A DNA stretch of 15,977 nucleotides from Mariprofundaceae bacterium (lineage in GTDB: Bacteria > Pseudomonadota > Zetaproteobacteria > Mariprofundales > Mariprofundaceae), in assembly GCA_013139875.1 (NCBI GenBank), contig WSZY01000107.1, positions 1 through 15,977 of the forward strand. Reading direction: 5' to 3'. A program made the translations under genes and the position numbers. This document shows, one piece after another, positions 1 through 6,935 of this stretch (positions are counted from its first letter, which is position 1; the number at the start of each line of letters is the position of its first letter). A model generated the notes under the pieces. The model saw nothing but the letters and a program-made list of their open reading frames with translations, did no database searches and was not told where the DNA came from.

Positions 1-780
1 CATGCCTGGAAGCGAATGCAGCATACCCACGAGTTGGTACTCCCTGACAGGGATATGGAGGCGGTGGCCAGGAAGGTGGAGGCGGTTGACGGATGGCAGT
101 GGCTCATCCACCGGGAGAAGGGATTCACCTATCTGCGTGGTGACAGGGGCCGCTACCATAAATGGGGTTACATCCTTGTGCATTCCGCACTGCTGGTTGT
201 TCTGATTGGCGGCTGGATGAGTGTGCAGTTCGGTTTCCGGGGCAATATGGCTGTGCCGGAAGGTGGTATGGAGAGTCAAATCAGCTATGTGAAGGGGACC
301 GGTTCTGAATCTCTTGATATGCCGTTTGAGGTGCGCTGTAACAGTTTTGAAATCAGCTTCTTTCCAACCGGGGCTCCGAAGGAGTTCCGCAGTAACCTGA
401 CGATTATTGATCAGGGGAAGGAGGTCCTTACCTCTGATATTATCGTCAATGAACCGCTCTACTACAAGGGTGTGAGAATCTATCAGGCATCGTTCGGTGA
501 TGGCGGTTCAAAGGTGAATCTGAAGCTTTTCCGTCTGGATGGTTCCAGGCGGATTGATGTCGCTCAGGGCGAGGTTTACAAGACCTATACCGATGCTGAG
601 AGCGGTATCTCTATGGAAATTACTGATTTCAAGCTTTTCAATGTTGAAAATATGGCAGCACGCGGAGAGCCGAAAAAATTCCAGGATATCGGTCCGGCAG
701 TTGACTTTATTCTGCGTGGCCCCGGACTGAAACCGGCGAAGGTACGCAGCTTCATGAATCCCTTCATGATTGACGGATAG
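1..780 (+). CDS. resB: ResB, cytochrome c biogenesis (System II), 5'-partial and cut by an in-frame amber stop
   Basis: ResB (Ccs1) pairs with CcsA in the inner membrane to deliver haem to periplasmic apocytochrome c. The frame is already open at base 1, so the true start and probably the first membrane helices lie upstream of the window. The visible part has a membrane helix at about bases 164-240 (starting WGYILVHSALL), then a periplasmic domain with ResB-typical stretches: PFEVRCNSFEISFFPTGAPK, a segment ending EVLTSDIIVNEPLYYKG, and RIYQASFG. The frame stops at TAG (778-780) after FMNPFMIDG. The same frame then continues without interruption from 781 to 1347 with the rest of the ResB domain, so this piece is the front part of a split gene, not a complete protein. 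The family assignment is firm. Whether the stop is a real mutation, a sequence error or is read through cannot be told from here. Confidence 0.85.
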   Translation, partial: HAWKRMQHTHELVLPDRDMEAVARKVEAVDGWQWLIHREKGFTYLRGDRGRYHKWGYILVHSALLVVLIGGWMSVQFGFRGNMAVPEGGMESQISYVKGTGSESLDMPFEVRCNSFEISFFPTGAPKEFRSNLTIIDQGKEVLTSDIIVNEPLYYKGVRIYQASFGDGGSKVNLKLFRLDGSRRIDVAQGEVYKTYTDAESGISMEITDFKLFNVENMAARGEPKKFQDIGPAVDFILRGPGLKPAKVRSFMNPFMIDG

Positions 781-798
781 AACCAGGGTTCGCTGATC

Positions 799-1347
799 AT
801 GGTCTCTCTGACCGGAGACAATCGTGATTTCCAATCATTTTTTCTTGGGCCTGACCTGACCAATCCTAAAGAGTGGGAGCTCTTCCATGTCTTTGGCGAG
901 GGGGTCAGGGCCACCGATGGTGATGGTATTGAGGCGTTTAAGGCGGCTATCAACAGCGTTTACGGTGATCAGATGCCCGATGATTTTCAGGATCTTGGTG
1001 GACGTACTTTGCAGGGTATGAAAATGCTTCCGACCCTGCCATGGCCTTTTGTTCCTGTGCTCGATGATTATGAGCAGGTCTACTATACAGGCCTTCAGCT
1101 TGCCCGTGACCCCGGTATGAATGTGGTCTGGAGCGGCAGTGCGCTTCTCACCTTTGGCCTCTGTATCATGCTTTATGTATCACACCGCAAGGTCTGGCTG
1201 GTGATAGAGGCACAGGACAGGGGTATGCGTATTCGTGTTGCAGGTCTGGCAAATCGGAACCCGATGGCCTTTGACGGAGAATTTAATGATCTGTTAAGAG
1301 AGCTGAATGATAATCTGGGGCTTTCACCACAAGGAGTATCAGCATGA
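799..1347 (+). CDS. resB: ResB C-terminal portion, downstream of the amber stop
   Basis: This is the second half of ResB, in the same frame as the piece ending at 780 and separated from it only by the TAG and six sense codons. It starts at the first ATG after the stop, but no Shine-Dalgarno sequence precedes that ATG, so independent translation is doubtful. It carries the end of the periplasmic domain, the conserved region around YYTGLQLARDPGMNVVW, the last membrane helix (SGSALLTFGLCIMLYVSH) and a short cytoplasmic tail, which is how ResB proteins normally end. It overlaps ccsA by four bases (ATGA at 1344-1347). Both the reading frame and the protein similarity run on across the stop, so the natural unit is bases 1-1347 with one nonsense codon. 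Confidence 0.75.
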   Translation: MVSLTGDNRDFQSFFLGPDLTNPKEWELFHVFGEGVRATDGDGIEAFKAAINSVYGDQMPDDFQDLGGRTLQGMKMLPTLPWPFVPVLDDYEQVYYTGLQLARDPGMNVVWSGSALLTFGLCIMLYVSHRKVWLVIEAQDRGMRIRVAGLANRNPMAFDGEFNDLLRELNDNLGLSPQGVSA

Positions 1348-2576
1348 CAGCAATAGCATTACCCGGTTTTTTCAGTGGTATCCAGCAGGCGCGCGTTTCG
1401 TATGTCCGTTTCTGGACATATATCGGTCTTCTTACCGGTGCTGCGGCGTTAGCATTTTTTGGCGGCAGCGGTTATGACGAAGATGGATTTCTGATACGCT
1501 TTTTGAGCATGCAGGGTGTGATCTGGGGTGGTGCAGGGGCACTGCTTGGTTTGGGCCTCTCTTTTGCAGTGGGCAAGCCCGCGCAGCGGCGCGCGTCTTT
1601 CGCGGAGAATGTAGTGCCATGGTTCGATGGCCTGCTGCTGATGACACTTTTGATGGCAGTGCTGACATTGCTGGAGCCTCATGAAGCACTGATATCCTAT
1701 GAAGATCAGTCCAACCTGATATCCGGCAGAATTGTGATGGCGATGAACCTGTTGTTTCTGTTTTCAGCAGTCTGTTACATCATGTACCTGTTTGCACCCG
1801 AGTCGTTTATTGGAAAGATGGCGACCATGGCAGCCTGGGGCGGTGTCTATACAGGTGGAACATCACTGCTGCTGCGCTGGTACGAATCTTATCTGTTTCT
1901 GGATGGCGATATCGGGCATGCACCGGTCTCCAACCTCTACGAGGTGTTCATTCTTCTCTTCTGTATTACATCGTGCATCTACCTGACGTTTGAGCGTCGC
2001 TATCAGGCCAAGGCGCTGGGGGCCTTTGTGATGGTTCTGGTTGCAGCAGGCATATTTTTCGGTATCTGGCTGGACTCAATCGGCCAGGCTGATATCAAAC
2101 CACTGGTTCCGGCTCTGCAGTCTTACTGGATGAAGATCCATGTGCCATTGAACTTTGTCGGTTACGGGGCATTTGCTGTTGCCTGTGCCGCAGGCATGGC
2201 CTGGCTCTTCCGTGAACGTCTTGAACGCAAAGGCAGCTCTTCCATGTTGAAAATTTTCCCATCACTGGATCAGCTTGACCAACTGGCATATAAGTCTGTC
2301 GCTATCGGTTTCCCTGCATTTACACTGGCAACTATTCTGGGTGCGGCATGGGCCGCCGAGGCGTGGGGCGGCTACTGGTCCTGGGACCCGAAAGAGACCT
2401 GGGCACTGATTGTATGGCTCTTCTACGGTGCATATCTGCATGTCCGCATCTCCCACGGATGGAGCGGCAAAACACTGGCGGTGTGGGCTGTGGCGGGCTT
2501 TCTGGTTACCCTTTTCTGTTTCGTTGGTGTAAACATGTATCTGTCAGGTTTGCACTCTTATGGAAAGCTAAGTTGA
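1344..2576 (+). CDS. ccsA: CcsA/CcsB (ResC) cytochrome c synthetase subunit
   Basis: This is an integral membrane protein of 410 residues, the System II partner of ResB. It carries haem through the membrane on histidine ligands and presents it to apocytochrome c through the tryptophan-rich WWD motif. The sequence shows many hydrophobic helices, the WWD motif WGGYWSWDPKET at about residues 341-352, and histidines in family positions: H192 (GDIGHAP), H266 (KIHVPLNF) and H404 (LSGLHSYG). It is longer than the minimal plastid CcsA, with extra helices in the first 180 residues, as in many bacterial CcsB/ResC proteins. The start is supported by AAGGAG upstream and by the ATGA overlap with resB. The gene looks intact even though its partner gene carries a stop codon. 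Confidence 0.93.
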   Translation: MTAIALPGFFSGIQQARVSYVRFWTYIGLLTGAAALAFFGGSGYDEDGFLIRFLSMQGVIWGGAGALLGLGLSFAVGKPAQRRASFAENVVPWFDGLLLMTLLMAVLTLLEPHEALISYEDQSNLISGRIVMAMNLLFLFSAVCYIMYLFAPESFIGKMATMAAWGGVYTGGTSLLLRWYESYLFLDGDIGHAPVSNLYEVFILLFCITSCIYLTFERRYQAKALGAFVMVLVAAGIFFGIWLDSIGQADIKPLVPALQSYWMKIHVPLNFVGYGAFAVACAAGMAWLFRERLERKGSSSMLKIFPSLDQLDQLAYKSVAIGFPAFTLATILGAAWAAEAWGGYWSWDPKETWALIVWLFYGAYLHVRISHGWSGKTLAVWAVAGFLVTLFCFVGVNMYLSGLHSYGKLS

Positions 2577-2589
2577 ACAGGTTTGCGCA

Positions 2590-3453
2590 ATGATTCATTC
2601 TCTGCGTAAAGTTGTTTTCCCTGCTGCAGGGCTGGGAACCCGGTTCCTGCCCGCAACCAAGGCGACACCGAAAGAGATGCTGCCCATTGTTGATAAGCCA
2701 CTGATTCAATATGGCGTTGAAGAGGCGCTGGCGGCGGGAATGGATGAAGTGATTATGGTGACGGGACGTGGTAAGCGTGCCATTGAGGATCACTTCGATA
2801 TTTCGGCCGAACTGGAATCCAATCTTAACGAAACGGGTAAGCACGCCCTCTATGAGAAAGTCTCTGCAGTTTCACGTATGGTTGATATCTCCTACGTTCG
2901 GCAAAAACATGCGCTTGGACTCGGCCATGCCGTACTCTGTGCAGCTCCCTGGATAGGTGATGAGTGTTTCGGTGTCTCCCTTGCCGATGAACTGATTATT
3001 TCCAATGTCCCGGCGATGCGACAGTTAAAAGAGGTGCATGAGCAGACGGGGGCCTCGGTTATTGGGCTTGCGCGTGTGCCTGAAGCAGAGGTGAACCGAT
3101 ACGGCATGGTGGATGCAGTGGATGAGAACGGATTGCTCCGGCTCAGGGATATGGTTGAAAAACCCGCTATTGGCGAATCACCATCTGATCTGGCCATGAT
3201 CGGCCGCTATATTTTTACACCACGCCTACTTGAACTGCTGGCGTCTACCGAACGGGGTGTCGGCGGTGAGATTCAGCTCACCGATGCTATTGCGCGCCTG
3301 GCCCATGAACAGCCTGTCTACGGCGTGCTGATTGAGGGCGAGCGTTTTGATGCGGGGAATCCGCTGGGCTTTTTGACAGCCAATACCATTTTGGGGCTGA
3401 GACACCCTGAATTCGGGGACGCACTGCGCTCCATTATCAAGAAAAATCTTTGA
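2590..3453 (+). CDS. galU: UTP-glucose-1-phosphate uridylyltransferase
   Basis: This enzyme makes UDP-glucose from UTP and glucose-1-phosphate for lipopolysaccharide core, capsule and other glycans; it acts in the cytoplasm. The nucleotide-binding signature of the GalU type is at the N-terminus: FPAAGLGTRFLPATKATPKE (about residues 10-29), followed by MLPIVDKP. Further conserved stretches are RQKHALGLGHAV, FGVSLADE, MVEKPAIGESPSDLAMIGRY and GGEIQLTDAIARL. Length (287 residues) is typical of bacterial GalU. The gene follows ccsA by 13 bases and its TGA overlaps the TTG start of tsaB by four bases, so it is probably co-transcribed. The Shine-Dalgarno sequence is weak (CAGG). Confidence 0.95.
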   Translation: MIHSLRKVVFPAAGLGTRFLPATKATPKEMLPIVDKPLIQYGVEEALAAGMDEVIMVTGRGKRAIEDHFDISAELESNLNETGKHALYEKVSAVSRMVDISYVRQKHALGLGHAVLCAAPWIGDECFGVSLADELIISNVPAMRQLKEVHEQTGASVIGLARVPEAEVNRYGMVDAVDENGLLRLRDMVEKPAIGESPSDLAMIGRYIFTPRLLELLASTERGVGGEIQLTDAIARLAHEQPVYGVLIEGERFDAGNPLGFLTANTILGLRHPEFGDALRSIIKKNL

Positions 3454-4091
3454 ACTATCCATTGCTGGCACTTGATGCTGCCCCCGGCAGGGGGAGTGCT
3501 ATCCTGCTGCTGCCGGATGGGGAACTGTTTGCCGCAGAGAGTGAAGGTGATCGATCCCACTCCCGTACGCTTGTTCCGATGCTGGAAGGGCTGTTGAGTC
3601 GGGCAGGCCTCGGGTGGTCCGATCTTCGTATGCTGGCGCTTGGCATCGGTCCGGGCTCATTTACCGGCTTGCGCATTGCGGCCGCAACTTTTGCCGGCAT
3701 TAATGCTTCACTTGCTCTGCCGACACTGCCGGTATCATCGCTGGCCGTTACTGCTGCTCAGGCGGATAGTGATGATGCGCTGTGGGTACTTGAAGATGCA
3801 CGGGCGGGCGAGGTGTTTGTCGGTCATTATCAAAGCTGCAGAGCTATCACGGATGATCGCTGTATCAGCTGGGAGGCGGTGCAGAAAGAGGAGCCTGCAA
3901 GTTATGTGTCGGTTTCAACACCGCCTCTCTCTCTGCAGGGATGGCAGCGGCTGGAGATGCCAGTTACCCGCGTGGAGGCACTGGCGAAGGTGGTCCGGGA
4001 GGCACTTCGGGATGTGGAGCAGGGTGATCTGCCAAGATATGTTCAGCCAGCCTATCTTCAGATATCTCAGGCTGAGAGGAATCTGAAATGA
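3450..4091 (+). CDS. tsaB: TsaB, tRNA threonylcarbamoyladenosine biosynthesis protein
   Basis: TsaB is the ASKHA-fold scaffold that works with TsaD and TsaE to form threonylcarbamoyladenosine at position 37 of ANN-decoding tRNAs. The N-terminus has the ASKHA start LLALDAAPG, and residues 67-76 carry the hallmark GPGSFTGLRI. The segment LPVSSLAVTAAQA and the later short WVLEDARAGEVFVGHY match the family. Length (213 residues) is slightly short but normal. The start is taken as TTG at 3450, because the conserved N-terminus begins immediately there and no ATG or GTG upstream fits; it overlaps the galU stop as TTGA. No strong ribosome binding site is visible, so translation may be coupled to galU. 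Its ATGA overlap with the next gene suggests one transcript. Confidence 0.9.
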   Translation: MNYPLLALDAAPGRGSAILLLPDGELFAAESEGDRSHSRTLVPMLEGLLSRAGLGWSDLRMLALGIGPGSFTGLRIAAATFAGINASLALPTLPVSSLAVTAAQADSDDALWVLEDARAGEVFVGHYQSCRAITDDRCISWEAVQKEEPASYVSVSTPPLSLQGWQRLEMPVTRVEALAKVVREALRDVEQGDLPRYVQPAYLQISQAERNLK

Positions 4092-4567
4092 GTGATCGGG
4101 CATCGGTTCTCTTCGTCTGCCTGGGCAACATATGCCGTTCGCCACTGGCGGAAGCGGTTGTGCGTGACCGGGCATCCAGGCGGGGGCTGGACGGCCTGTT
4201 TATGTTTGCATCCGCCGGCACAGGCAGCTGGCATGTCGGCAATGGTGCGGATCAGCGTTCAGCAGAGACGGCAAGAAAGTACGGACTCGATCTGAGCCAG
4301 CATGCTGCCCAGCAGATTACAACCGGGACCGTTGACCAGTGGCAGTGGTTTGTGGCGATGGATGAAGATAATCGTGTGGAGCTGATAAGAATGGGTGTGC
4401 CGGAAGATCGGCTATTGCTGATGCGGCAGTTTGAGCCCGGTTGTGAGGTTACGCCTGATGTTCCCGACCCTTACTATGGGGGGGCGGACGGTTTTGAAGA
4501 CGCCTACAGAATGCTTTGTGAAAATGCAGACAGGCTGCTGGATTACCTGGAGGGGAGAGCTCTCTAA
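4088..4567 (+). CDS. Low-molecular-weight protein-tyrosine phosphatase
   Basis: This is a cytoplasmic phosphatase of the LMW-PTP/Wzb class. The P-loop C-X5-R-S is at residues 11-18 (C11 LGNIC R17 S18, followed by PLAEA), and the general-acid motif DPYYGG begins at D127. Both catalytic elements and the spacing match active enzymes, and 159 residues is the usual length. In many proteobacteria such enzymes dephosphorylate tyrosine autokinases that control polysaccharide export, but no kinase lies in this window, so the substrate is open. A Shine-Dalgarno sequence (GAGAGGA) precedes the ATG, which overlaps the tsaB stop. It is the last gene of the + strand run, ending only 10 bases from the convergent lipoprotein gene, and no clear terminator lies between them. 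Confidence 0.92.
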   Translation: MSDRASVLFVCLGNICRSPLAEAVVRDRASRRGLDGLFMFASAGTGSWHVGNGADQRSAETARKYGLDLSQHAAQQITTGTVDQWQWFVAMDEDNRVELIRMGVPEDRLLLMRQFEPGCEVTPDVPDPYYGGADGFEDAYRMLCENADRLLDYLEGRAL

Positions 4568-4577
4568 GCGCCCCGGA

Positions 4578-5039
4578 TTAAGCCCCCGAAGTCGGACCGA
4601 CCCGAATCACCACTCTGGTAGAGAGCGAGCCCTCTTCTATAGATATAGAGCAGGACCGGTTCGCTTTCAGAAAGGTGAGCGTGTAGCGCTTCCCTTCACT
4701 GAAGGCGTTGATGAACTGCCACTCATATTTCAGCATTTCAGCACGGAAAAACTTCGAGATACTGGCGGACTTGTAGTAGCCCTCATATACGATCACGCCA
4801 ACGGCAAAGCCGGGGGCCTCATAAACCGAGCTCTCGTCATCTTTACGGGAGAGTTCAACCGGAACGGGGATATCATCAAATTCGGCAATCATGTTTACAG
4901 GTGTTGCCTGATTGACAGGCTCACCGGACTTTGTGGATATCGGTTTTTTCGAGCTTCCTGCGTCTGGTTTTGACATCATACCGCATGCAGAGATGGAGAG
5001 TGCAAGTCCGATTAGAAAAGCCCCGGTTATAATACGCAT
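4578..5039 (-). CDS. Putative outer-membrane lipoprotein, unknown function
   Basis: The N-terminus is a lipoprotein signal peptide: positive start (MRI), hydrophobic core, and a lipobox ISAC ending at C19. The +2 residue is glycine, not aspartate, which predicts sorting to the outer membrane by the Lol rule. After a low-complexity linker (about residues 20-50, rich in Ser, Lys and Pro), the mature domain contains EFDDIPVPVELSR and GVIVYEGYYKSASISKFFRA, then a strand-rich end with RYTLTFLKANRSCSISIEEG. This pattern (an IPVP segment, a VYEG turn, a helix and two strands) resembles small uncharacterised lipoproteins seen beside housekeeping genes in delta- and other proteobacteria, from memory only. 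No function is claimed. It stands alone on the minus strand, facing the phosphatase gene. Confidence 0.75.
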   Translation of the reverse strand: MRIITGAFLIGLALSISACGMMSKPDAGSSKKPISTKSGEPVNQATPVNMIAEFDDIPVPVELSRKDDESSVYEAPGFAVGVIVYEGYYKSASISKFFRAEMLKYEWQFINAFSEGKRYTLTFLKANRSCSISIEEGSLSTRVVIRVGPTSGA

Positions 5040-5123
5040 GGTTTGCCCCGCTTGGAAAAGGTCGCTACTGACCCGGAAGGATGTGCATCTGTCCGGTTAA
5101 GTGCAAGCTTTGAAACTGCTGCT

Positions 5124-5135
5124 ATCGAATTCGAT
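5124..5135. repeat. 12-base perfect palindrome upstream of the tRNA-Arg promoter
   Basis: ATCGAATTCGAT is its own reverse complement. It ends six bases before the -35 hexamer of the tRNA-Arg promoter and lies in the shared upstream region of the divergent lipoprotein gene. It could be an operator, but a single palindrome of this size can also occur by chance. Confidence 0.35.
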
Positions 5136-5141
5136 GGCCAC

Positions 5142-5169
5142 TTGACCGTTTCGGGTGTCAGCCTATGAT
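5142..5169 (+). promoter_or_regulatory. sigma70-type promoter for tRNA-Arg
   Basis: TTGACC (5142-5147), a 16-base spacer and TATGAT (5164-5169) match the housekeeping consensus at 5/6 positions each. A GC-rich discriminator (GCCGGACCC) follows, the pattern of stable-RNA promoters under stringent control. The tRNA begins 19 bases past the -10 box. Confidence 0.7.
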
Positions 5170-5187
5170 GCCGGACCCGAACCAATT

Positions 5188-5264
5188 GCGCGGTTAGCTC
5201 AGCTGGATAGAGCGTTGGCCTCCGAAGCCAAAGGTCACAGGTTCGACTCCTGTACCGCGCGCCA
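5188..5264 (+). tRNA. tRNA-Arg(CCG)
   Basis: The cloverleaf can be drawn in full. The acceptor stem GCGCGGT (5188-5194) pairs perfectly with ACCGCGC (5254-5260), followed by discriminator G and an encoded CCA (5262-5264). The D arm is GCTC/GAGC, and the anticodon stem TTGGC/GCCAA encloses loop CTCCGAA, giving anticodon CCG (reads CGG, arginine). The T arm is ACAGG-TTCGACT-CCTGT. It is a single-gene transcription unit with its own promoter and terminator. Confidence 0.97.
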
Positions 5265-5292
5265 TATCAGGCTCCGAGGGAGCTTTATGAAG

Positions 5293-5321
5293 GCCTGTAA
5301 TCGTATGATTGCAGGCTTTTT
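5293..5321 (+). terminator. Rho-independent terminator after tRNA-Arg
   Basis: The stem GCCTGTAATC (5293-5302) pairs with GATTGCAGGC (5307-5316) with one G-T wobble and a four-base loop (GTAT), and TTTTT follows at 5317-5321. It sits 28 bases after the tRNA 3' end and before the convergent phosphoesterase gene. Confidence 0.85.
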
Positions 5322-5348
5322 GTCTGTTTCTCAAGCCTATGGGGGTGA

Positions 5349-6149
5349 TCAGGCAGGCGGAATATGAATTCGTTCGATGGAGGTTGCCTTTTGGGTAGCG
5401 GGATCAATCTTCACCAGCGTGGCAAAGATTGATGCGCTGCGCTCTACTGCTTCGAATCGCTGTGGCAGCTTTTGAACCATCCGTTTCAGTGCACCTTCGA
5501 CCTTCATGCCGATGATCGACTGGTAGGAGCCGGTCATGCCGATGTCGGACTGGTAGGCAGTACCACCCGGCAGGATGGTCTCATCACAGGTCGGGATGTG
5601 GGTGTGTGTGCCGTAGACCAGTGAAGTGCGGCCATCAAGAAACCAGCCCATGCCCATCTTTTCGCTACTGGCCTCGGCATGCATATCAACAATGACGGCG
5701 CTGACATCTTCGGGAATCTCATCCAGTGCCTGTTCCACAGCGGAAAACGGGCAATCCCACGATCCCCCTCCCATGAAGACCTGACCGATCAGGTTGATCA
5801 CTGCAATTTTATGACCGCTGCCGGTCTCCTGAACTGTCCAGCCCCGTCCCGGAGCATAGGCGGAGAAGTTCATCGGGCGGATGAGCCGGTCATCATCATC
5901 AATTTGATTCAGGAAGTCGCGCTGATCCCAGCAGTGGTTGCCGTTGGTCAGTACATTGACGCCCAGCTCGAACATCTCATCGGCTAGCTTGATGTTAAGC
6001 CCGAAACCGGCGGCCAGGTTTTCACCGTTGGCGATGACGAAATCAATCTGATGGGTATTAATCAGCCTGGGCAGATGATTATGCAGGGCCCGGCGGCCGG
6101 CTCTGCCGATGATATCGCCGATAATAAGCAGATTTAAGTTGTCGGACAT
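5349..6149 (-). CDS. YmdB-type (TIGR00282 family) metallophosphoesterase
   Basis: This is a dinuclear-metal phosphoesterase of the family that includes Bacillus YmdB, a cyclic-nucleotide phosphodiesterase that affects biofilm and RNA metabolism. The order of metal-binding motifs is complete: GDIIG near the N-terminus, ANGEN, TNGNHCWDQ, VDMHAEASSEK, and YGTHTHIPTCDE, followed by the family-specific GGTAYQSDIGMTGSYQS. Length (266 residues) is typical. The start has a good Shine-Dalgarno sequence (GGAAG) and overlaps the end of the upstream cyclo-ligase gene by 16 bases, so the two are very likely translated from one mRNA. The physiological substrate in this organism is not shown by the sequence. 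Confidence 0.9.
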   Translation of the reverse strand: MSDNLNLLIIGDIIGRAGRRALHNHLPRLINTHQIDFVIANGENLAAGFGLNIKLADEMFELGVNVLTNGNHCWDQRDFLNQIDDDDRLIRPMNFSAYAPGRGWTVQETGSGHKIAVINLIGQVFMGGGSWDCPFSAVEQALDEIPEDVSAVIVDMHAEASSEKMGMGWFLDGRTSLVYGTHTHIPTCDETILPGGTAYQSDIGMTGSYQSIIGMKVEGALKRMVQKLPQRFEAVERSASIFATLVKIDPATQKATSIERIHIPPA

Positions 6150-6712
6150 GAGATTACTTCCTTCTCGGTGATGATGGTATGCAGTGGAATATCGTGTGAT
6201 TCAATCGGGATGGCAGGCAGCTCCTGACATGAGAAGGCGAGGCCGATAATGGAGTCGATCCGGGACTGGAATCTCTCCAGCCAGCGATCAAAACAGCCTT
6301 TACCCATACCAAGACGGTTACCTCTGCGATCAAAGCCAACCAGCGGGCAGAGCAGGATGGCCGAGCCATATTCATGGTTCCAGTCCGAGCCGCTTTCAGG
6401 CTCCAGAATGCCAAAGTGACCACGAATCCAGTTTGTCTTTTCGTTAACCTGCAACCAGTGCATATCTTTACCCCCGTGCATGCGCGGGGCATAGATGTGG
6501 CAGGGAGGGGTTTCAAACAGGGCAGTGGTATTAACTTCCTCGGAAAGCGCCCGGTAAGCCAGCAGATGGTGGTCTGCAGTGATGCGCTTCTCTTTGAGGT
6601 GTTCAAAGAGAAGGTTTTCAATCTCAAGTGAAAATCTATTGCGCTGATCCGGGGAGAGCGTGCGTCGCCGTGTGAGCGTTTCTGTTCTAAGCTGGGATTT
6701 TGAGGCAGTCAT
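6134..6712 (-). CDS. 5-formyltetrahydrofolate cyclo-ligase
   Basis: This enzyme uses ATP to convert 5-formyl-THF to 5,10-methenyl-THF, returning stored folate to one-carbon metabolism. The substrate/ATP-binding motif GFDRRGNRLGMGKGCFDR is near residues 130-147; it has Cys-Phe where Tyr-Tyr is common, otherwise it fits. The N-terminal SKSQLRTETLTRRRTL is the usual basic helix. I place the start at ATG 6712, giving 193 residues. The frame is open further up to 6826, but that stretch lies over the 6S RNA gene, is not family-like, and would make the protein too long. The gene lies directly downstream of 6S RNA, as ygfA does in enterobacteria, so it may be expressed by read-through of the 6S terminator. 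Confidence 0.88.
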   Translation of the reverse strand: MTASKSQLRTETLTRRRTLSPDQRNRFSLEIENLLFEHLKEKRITADHHLLAYRALSEEVNTTALFETPPCHIYAPRMHGGKDMHWLQVNEKTNWIRGHFGILEPESGSDWNHEYGSAILLCPLVGFDRRGNRLGMGKGCFDRWLERFQSRIDSIIGLAFSCQELPAIPIESHDIPLHTIITEKEVISCPTT

Positions 6713-6752
6713 TAAATAGGCTTTGACTTTATAGAGAGGGTTATTTTGGAGG

Positions 6753-6774
6753 TAAAAAAAGAGCGCCCCCGCAC
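6753..6774 (-). terminator. Terminator-like 3' end of 6S RNA
   Basis: On the minus strand, AGTGC-GGGG-GCGCT forms a short hairpin followed by C and a run of seven T. The hairpin shares bases with the closing stem of 6S RNA, so it can define the 3' end or partly pass transcription to the cyclo-ligase gene. Confidence 0.5.
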
Positions 6775-6935
6775 TGACGATTTGGCAATAAGTTGTCGAA
6801 CCCTCCAATGGAGGTGGGTGCCGCACTCTGACATCAGGTATCCCGGCTCATGGGGACGCACACAATCAGCGTAGCTAGGCTCCCGTTCGACGCATATCGG
6901 CTCAGGCAACTTTGGCTGCCAATCGATCAGCGCAG
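6765..6935 (-). ncRNA. ssrS: 6S RNA (SsrS)
   Basis: 6S RNA binds sigma70-RNA polymerase by mimicking an open promoter and lowers housekeeping transcription in stationary phase. The minus strand contains CCTGAGCCGATAT (about 6893-6905), matching the conserved 5' element of E. coli 6S RNA. The 3' half has GGCACCCACCTCC followed by a small CCTCC-ATT-GGAGG hairpin. The two ends pair as a long closing stem: GCGCTGATCGATTGGCA (5', 6933 downward) with TTGCCAAATCGTCAGTGC (3'). Position is also diagnostic, between zapA and the formyl-THF cyclo-ligase gene as in gammaproteobacteria. The predicted length is about 165-175 nt, near the usual 180. Ends are approximate; the 5' end overlaps the zapA stop codon by a few bases. 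Confidence 0.9.

Noticed and set aside
4431..4973. 180-codon + strand frame across the phosphatase 3' end and the lipoprotein gene
   Set aside because: It is out of frame with the phosphatase and antisense to a gene with a clear lipoprotein signal.
6713..6826. N-terminal extension of the formyl-THF cyclo-ligase to 230 residues
   Set aside because: The extra 38 residues lie over the 6S RNA 3' half and its terminator and do not look like the family, so ATG 6712 was preferred.
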